Shown here: one piece after another, positions 56,934 to 64,000 of the stretch
How positions within the stretch are numbered: position 1 is the stretch's first letter
Layout: each line of letters begins with the position of its first letter
Source of the DNA: Isoetes taiwanensis
Taxonomy: Eukaryota; Streptophyta; Lycopodiopsida; Isoetales; Isoetaceae
Assembly (NCBI GenBank): GCA_021234155.1
Contig: JAJEKV010000027.1
Span: forward strand, 12,926,916-12,990,915
Direction: 5' to 3'
Length of the DNA: 64,000 nt
The notes under the pieces: generated by a model
Seen by the model: the letters and a program-made list of their open reading frames with translations, nothing else
Databases searched by the model: none
Told to the model about the DNA's origin: nothing
Translations under genes and position numbers: made by a program

Positions 56934-59900
56934 GTGGACTAATAGGATGCTTAATTTTCAAAAAATGCCCCATATGGTGCTTCTTAACATCGACGTATCT
57001 TACACACATATAATTTGCCATAGGTTTTCTATTGTGATCTTTGACTAATTGGCTTCTTGAACCCATCTGAGCATGTCCCAAACTAACTTCCTATCTAAAT
57101 TTCTATGACGTATCTCCTAGGCAACTAATTGTGTAGTAATAAAAACCATGGATGACTTGTGATACTTAACGATTAGGGCTTCTCCACTAACCAGCTGGAT
57201 TCAGGTAGCATACGAACTGCCCAGACACCAAAGAATGCAGATTGGATGGCCGCATGCAATCTTCTCTTATTACATAAGGATATGGATCTATTTTTCATCT
57301 AAACCCTATGAAAGATGCGAGCAGGCAAAATGCTTCTTGGACGGATATATGATGGCTTCAGAAATGCCTCGGATGGTTGATGGCTTCAGAAATGCCTGCT
57401 TCCCATTGCCCATAAAAGGTTTCTACCCATTTCGGCTTACTCCCCTTTGTATGAGTTTATAGTCTGCCCTATGGAATCTATGTTGCATCTGGCAGCATAA
57501 AATTGGATCTGCACAAGATAGCACAAGATAGCTCCCACAGAATTTACAAGATATTGTTCCAAAGATATATTAGTTGCATATGGTAACAATAGATTTAGTC
57601 TAAAGTGTAAATCGCCAACTTAACTCCTCTTTGTCCAACTGTGTTAAGCCGGACATTCTAGATTATTGCTCTATCTATGTGTTTAGATTCCAAATGTTTC
57701 TATAGTTCTAATTTTGTATGGGTAGTTCTCCTTGAGTTGTTAACTTGACATTTGTTTTTTTAAAAAATGCCATTGGTCTTATTTTTATTGATTTTCTTAA
57801 AAGTCCTTTTTGGTTCGTAGAGCAATAAACCCTAAGTTTAGGGTTTTCGGCTTAACTTCTCACTTCTCACCGCCTCGATGGATGCCGATGTCTTCTTATC
57901 GAAACGATTCGATTCATCTTTAACTGGCAATGCTACTGATGGTGGTTCAACGGATGGATGCTGCCTCGAAGTGTCCCTGCTTCTCACAACTTATATTTAA
58001 GCTTTATGTGCTTTTCATCTTAGTCCCCTGCTTCAGATCTGAAATCGATCCGCCCTATCGGATTGATTGAACGGATGGTTCAACGGATGGATGCTGCCTC
58101 TGGTATCAATAGCCTCTTAGCTACAATTGAACCTGCTCAAATCGACCTACAACTTGGAATCGCCAATGTTTCTCAGGTTTTCCATTTTGTTTTATTTTCT
58201 TAACCATGTGTGGAAACCTCCAATTTCAGGCTGTTGTACTGTGTCTTTAACCCATTCTTGTTCCATTAATTTAAGTTTCTAAGTGACCTACAGTGTATAA
58301 ATGATTGATTTGCTTATAGATTAGTAATAAATCTCCTACATCTGGTACTGTAATCTGTAGGTTCTAAATTGGCAGCATAGCTGTTGAGAATATGATAGGC
58401 TATGATTATCTCAGTCGTATGCAGATAGATACATCTGGTTACTGTTTAATAACACATATGGTTCTCGGGCTTAATTTTCTACCTCCTGCCTTTAGTCATT
58501 CATCTATCTGGTAACATGATTTCTGCATAACAGAGGCCTTGCTGACTATGGCACTGACATAACATTGATTGAGGGGGGATATGAGGTATTGAATAGTGGA
58601 TATGATGAGTGGATTGATATTGATATATGCAGCTCATTCGTTGCAGCGATTTACACAATTAGTAGGCTCCTGTTTATACAATTAATAAGCCTTGTGCAGA
58701 CTATGGGGCTATTAACAATGTTTTTGTAATGCTAGCTGCTAGCTATGATTATCTTAGGGCAGAGATAGACCTGGAATTTCACTTAGGAGGTTAACTTTGC
58801 ATTATATGATGGTTCTTTTTATCGATATGGATTAAAGGTGGCCGACTTATGCCAACTCAACAAGACATCGCTTTTTCCATTTGATCTTGATTTTTCCAAA
58901 GTGAATGTTTTCATTTATTGAGCTGCAAGGGTAGTTATCTATCGTTCTTATGTTAACTGCTTACTTTCTAGCCTTATGAGCCTGCTGCTGTCTGTTCGTG
59001 GACAGATTCACTTGAACATGATTTATATGGTGAATGTAAGATAACTCACGGAAATGTGGTTTGTCTTTTCTTGAGATAGGCCCTAGCGTTATTTGGTGCC
59101 CCATAATGGGATAGATCTTATTGCCTACTGTTTATTAATGTTCTTATATTTGTACATTGCTTAAAATATGTTGAAAGGCGTTAAGCCGGATAGGTTCTTT
59201 GCTTACCTGTTTGTCCTTTTAAGATTACCCTTCTTAGGCTAATTCTTGAATGGTTGACATGCAGGTAACCGAACTTATCCCTGCATATGGTGATGTTATG
59301 GTTTGAAATTGAGCAAAGTTATTGTTCATGCTGCGAGACTATAATTGGTGAAATCTGAAAACACTTTGTACTTTGGTCAACTTATGAGGCCAGTATTTCT
59401 ATTTTGGATATTTGGATATTTATAGCTATATTGAGCAAGTTTAAAGTTTTTTTTTCACTTTTAGCTAAAATGTCTTTAGCAAAAGGTTGTACTTGAAAAC
59501 AATGATTTCATTTCATATTATTGATGTTGCTTATTTTTGCAATATGTCGAGAAAATCTTGGTTGTCTATGATGAAATAAGTGTCTTATTGTTGCTGTTTT
59601 AAAGCATTTGCTATTAGACATATAAAAAGAACGTTCTTGTGTATATATCATGGTATCTTGAGTAATATTGTAGCTCTGTTCGAGGCCTATGATATGATAT
59701 ACACCTAGTCATATCTAGGACTGCAATTGAAAGGCTATTAGATCCAAACGGGCTACTAGGCTTTAATGCATTTTTATGTCTTTAGGCTTGTCTTAAAGCA
59801 AACAGACCAAAAGGTTTTTTAATGTTACCCCAGTTTCTAGGTATAACCTAGGACCTTGGATTGAGCTTAGGTGTTTCTGACTTATTTGTTATGTTTACAG

Positions 59901-60684
59901 AAAAATGATGATACTTTTGATAATGAGGATGGAGGAATTGGCAACATATGGATTAAGGAATTGATAGCCCTAAAGTGTGAGGTACTTTGGTTTTTAATCG
60001 ATGATCTTCCTTGTTCTTTGAAATTCTTTCTTAAATTATTTATGATTTCTATGGTTCATTGATTGGTCTCTTTTATTCTTATGTATAACTTATTCTATAA
60101 ATAAGCTGAATTCATAAATTACCAGTCTACCAAAGGTTTTTATGAGAATTCTCCTTTGGTAGGAGGTTAGCTACAAAAGAATTCTTACACTCAAATGACA
60201 TTGCTTTTGCCAAACAATGTCACTTTTCTATCATTTGGCAACATTCTGATGTATCATTAACCTATTGGATGCAAACCACATGGTCAAGCATGCAAAGTTA
60301 TCACTTTCTAGATTTTTCGATATGTTTTTGCTCATTCTAGTTCTGTAGCAGCTTCAAGAGACGTCCTAAAGTTGATCAATGCTTTCAGCAATATTGGGTT
60401 CTGTAGAAGGGACAATATCAAAATTACTCTAAATACTTTGAAGCGTAACAATCTTATGGGTCTTCCATTTGACATTGAAGACATTACGAGGATTCTAAAA
60501 AATGTACTGTAAGTCTTATTTGCTGCTTATCTGCATATCTCTAGGGTAGAATGATATGGGTTGGGTAGGTCCCTGTGTTGCAACAGGGCCCTACCCTCCC
60601 TGTTGCAACTTTCTTAAGTCAATTCTATTGACTGAATGGGGATCTCCCTACCTGAGGTAGGAGGTAGGATTTTTTTATATGAAT
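56934..60684 (+). repeat. Tandem array, unit 2 (3,751 bp)
   Basis: The second copy, with the same exon-like segments: ATG near 57,879; the GGIGNIW exon near 59,901-59,981; the telo-box palindrome at 57,827-57,846. Differences from unit 1 are few and mostly lie at CAG/CTG triplets, for example at 58,797-58,870 and 60,105-60,125. Confidence 0.95.
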
Positions 60685-63561
60685 GTGGACTAATAGGATG
60701 CTTAATTTTCAAAAAATGCCCCATATGGTGCTTCTTAACATCGACGTATCTTACACACATATAATTTGCCATAGGTTTTCTATTGTGATCTTTGACTAAT
60801 TGGCTTCTTGAACCCATCTGAGCATGTCCCAAACTAACTTCCTATCTAAATTTCTATGACGTATCTCCTAGGCAACTAATTGTGTAGTAATAAAACCATG
60901 GATGACTTGTGATACTTAACGATTAGGGCTTCTCCACTAACCAGCTGGATTCAGGTAGCATACGAACTGCCCAGACACCAAAGAATGCAGATTGGATGGC
61001 CGCATGCAATCTTCTCTTATTACATAAGGATATGGATCTATTTTTCATCTAAACCCTATGAAAGATGCGAGCAGGCAAAATGCTTCTTGGACGGATATAT
61101 GATGGTTTTCAGAAATGCCTCGGATGGTTGATGGCTTCAGAAATGCCTGCTTCCCATTGCCCATAAAAGGTTTCTACCCATTTCGGCTTACTCCCCTTTG
61201 TATGAGTTTATAGTCTGCCCTATGGAATCTATGTTGCATCTGGCAGCATAAAATTGGATCTGCACAAGATAGCACAAGATAGCTCCCACAGAATTTACAA
61301 AGATATTGTTCCAAAGATATATTAGTTGCATATGGTAACAATAGATTTAGTCTAAAGTGTAAATCGCCAACTTAACTCCTCTTTGTCCAACTGTGTTAAG
61401 CCGGACATTCTAGATTATTGCTCTATCTATGTGTTTAGATTCCAAATGTTTCTATAGTTCTAATTTTGTATGGGTAGTTCTCCTTGAGTTGTTAACTTGA
61501 CATTTGTTTTTTTAAAAAATGCCATTGGTCTTATTTTTATTGATTTTCTTAAAAGTCCTTTTTGGTTCGTAGAGCAATAAACCCTAAGTTTAGGGTTTTC
61601 GGCTTAACCTAACTTCTCACTCGCCTTGATGGATGCCGATGTCTTCTTATCGAAACGATTCGATTCATCTTTAACTGGCAATGCTACTGATGGTGGTTCA
61701 ACGGATGGATCTTTGCCTCGAAGTGTCCCTCGCTTCTCACAACTTATATTTAAGCTTTATGTGCTTTTCATCTTAGTCCCCTGCTTCAGATCTGAAATCG
61801 ATCCGCCCTATCGGATTGATTGAACGGATGGTTCAACGGATGGATGCTGCCTCTGGTATCAATAGCCTCTTAGCTACAATTGAACCTGCTCAAATCGACC
61901 TACAACTTGGAATCGCCAATGTTTCTCAGGTTTTCCATTTTGTTTTATTTTCTTAACCATGTGTGGAAACCTCCAATTTCAGGCTGCTCTACTGTGTCTT
62001 TAACCCATTCTTGTTCCATTAATTTAAGTTTCTAAGTGACCTACGAGTGTATAAATGATTGATTTGCTTATAGATTAGTAATAAATCTCCTACATCCGAA
62101 TGTAATCAGAATGTAGGTTCTAAATTGGCAGCATAGCTGTTGAGAATATGATAGGCTATGATTATCTCAGTCGTATGCAGATAGATACATCTGGTTACTA
62201 TTTAATAACACATATGGTTCTCGGGCTTAATTTTCTACCTCCTGCCTTTAGTCATTCATCTATCTGGTAACATGATTTCTGCATAACAGAGGCCTTGCTG
62301 ACTATGGCACTGACATAACATTGATTGAGGGGGGATATGAGGTATTGAATAGTGGATATGATGAGTGGATTGATATTGATATATGCAGCTCATTCATTGC
62401 AGCGATTTACACAATTAGTAGGCTCCTGTTTATACAATTAATAAGCCTTGTGGCACTATGGGGCTATTAACAATGTTTTTGTAATGCTAGCTGCCAGCTA
62501 TGATTATCTTAGGGCAGAGATAGACCTGGAATTTCACTTAGGAGGTTAACTTGCAGATTATATGATGGTTCTTTTACTGATATGGATTAAAGGCTGGCCG
62601 ACTTATGCCAACTCAACAAGACATGCTGCTTTTTCCATTTGATCTTGATTTTTCCAAAGTGAATGTTTTCATTTATTGAGCTGCAAGGGTAGTTATCTAT
62701 CGTTCTTATGTTAACTGCTTACTTTCTAGCCTTATGAGCCTGCTGCTGTCTGTTCGTGGGCCGATTCACTTGAACATGATTTATATGGTGAATGTAAGAT
62801 AACTCACGGAAATGTGGTTTGTCTTTTCTTGAGATAGGCCCTAGCGTTATTTGGTGCCCCATAATGGGATAGATCTTATTGCCTACTGTTTATTAATGTT
62901 CTTATATTTGTACATTGCTTAAAATATGTTGAAAGGCGTTAAGCCGGATAGGTTCTTTGCTTACCTGTTTGTCCTTTTAAGATTACCCTTCTTAGGCTAA
63001 TTCTTGAATGGTTGACATGCAGGTAACCGAACTTATCCCTGCATATGGTGATGTTATGGTTTGAAATTGAGCAAAGTTATTGTTCATGCTGCGAGACTAT
63101 AATTGGTGAAATCTGAAAACACTTTGTACTTTGGTCAACTTATGAGGCCAGTATTTCTATTTTGGATATTTGGATATTTATAGCTATATTGAGCAAGTTT
63201 AAAGCTTTTTCACTTTTAGCTAAAATGTCTTTAGCAAAAGGTTGTACTTGAAAACAATGATTTCTGTTCATATTATTGATGTTGCTTATTTTTGCAATAT
63301 GTCAGAAAATCTTGGTTGTCTATGATGAAATAAGTGTCTTATTGTTGCTGTTTTAAAGCATTTGCTATTAGACATATAAAAAGAACGTTCTTGTGTATAT
63401 ATCATGGTATCTTGAGTAATATTGTAGCTCTGTTCGAGGCCTATGATATGATATACACCTAGTCATATCTAGGACTGCAATTGAAAGGCTATTAGATCCA
63501 AACGGGCTACTAGGCTTAAGTCTGTTTATGTCTTTAGGCTTGTCTTAAAGCAAACAGACCA

Positions 63562-63571
<10 letters not shown>
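60685..63571 (+). repeat. Tandem array, unit 3, truncated
   Basis: The third copy, about 2,887 bp. ATG 61,629 heads an ORF with SLPRSVPRFSQLIFK after the shared MDADVF start. Sequence identity with units 1-2 stops inside AAAAGGTTTTTT, where the T run expands and different DNA follows, so the last two exon-like segments are missing. Confidence 0.93.
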
Positions 63572-63598
<27 letters not shown>

Positions 63599-64000
63599 TA
63601 AATTGAAAAACATAATAATAATACATTTATTATGAATGAAGTTAATACATTTAATTTAAAGCCTATAAAATGAATTTAACCAATAAAGAAATATAAGATT
63701 TTAACGTCATTAAATGATGTCGCTTAAATATATTAAAAAAATACAAAAATAAATGAAGCCCCAATTTTTTTAGCTAAATACATTAATCAATAAATTAAGC
63801 TAAATACATTAATCAATACATTAAGCATATTGAAAATTAAATGCTTACCTGGTACAAGGTGGCAAAGTTGTTTTGCACAAACAACGCATTTGCTAGGAGT
63901 GTACATGCAAAACAATAAATTCAATGATTAGTAAAATATTAGTATAAATAAACAACTTAAAGGAAAAAAAAAAAAAATATGGAAAATCAATGGGGGGAGG
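63567..64000 (-). mobile_element. T31 tract and flanking AT-rich DNA, possible minus-strand retroposon tail
   Basis: A run of 31 T (63,567-63,597) is followed by AT-rich sequence unrelated to the tandem unit. On the minus strand this reads as unique DNA ending in poly(A) inserted into unit 3, as expected for a LINE or other poly(A) retroposon. No coding sequence is visible in the 400 bp available. Confidence 0.4.

Overview
The window is nuclear DNA of a land plant with a repeat-rich genome. The evidence is a PLS-type pentatricopeptide (PPR) fragment, a plant CACTA (TNP2) transposase relic, chromovirus-type Ty3/gypsy LTR retrotransposons primed by initiator tRNA-Met, GT-AG introns, telo-box and G-box motifs, and solo LTRs. 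I cannot name the species. The sparse genes and the style of the PPR fragment would fit a seedless vascular plant or another large-genome plant, but this is only an impression.

Layout. 1-10,355: remains of a CACTA DNA transposon, with a broken TNP2 transposase on the minus strand (about 450-2,480), a PPR gene fragment (7,061-7,545) and repeat-rich subterminal DNA ending in a CACTA-like terminus. 10,595-12,810 plus 26,851-26,906: a six-exon plant gene with a coiled-coil stretch and a RING-like zinc finger, whose last coding exon is split by a 14-kb LTR retrotransposon (12,811-26,845, target duplication ACAGT). 28,812-31,089: a pogo/CENP-B-type transposase gene with two small introns and a few lesions. 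31,962-34,078 and 46,591-49,244: two solo LTRs of one family, each with a perfect 5-bp target duplication. 35,527-37,807: a truncated minus-strand relative of the large retrotransposon. 38,672-39,332: a fold-back hAT-type MITE with an 8-bp duplication. About 40,111-40,230: a compact heat-shock-element promoter. 40,850-45,110: several adjacent two-copy duplications. 50,609-52,775: another minus-strand LTR of the large family. 52,776-53,165: a CACTA-type end packed with ACGACG/CGTCGT repeats. 53,188-63,571: two full copies and one truncated copy of a 3.75-kb tandem unit carrying the 5' exons of an unrecognised gene.

The most notable object is the 14-kb retrotransposon. Upstream of gag it has at least three accessory reading frames. 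The first ends in a complete histone H3 core domain fused behind about 320 residues of non-histone sequence. The same element carries a C-terminal chromodomain in its integrase, so it encodes both a histone-like protein and a histone-mark reader. Its protease active site, integrase core and several reading frames are damaged, so this copy is not autonomous.

A second theme is sequence quality. The three tandem units differ mainly at CAG/CTG trinucleotides, which looks like a systematic read-calling problem at methylated CHG sites. Single-base frameshifts and stops elsewhere in the window should be read with that in mind.
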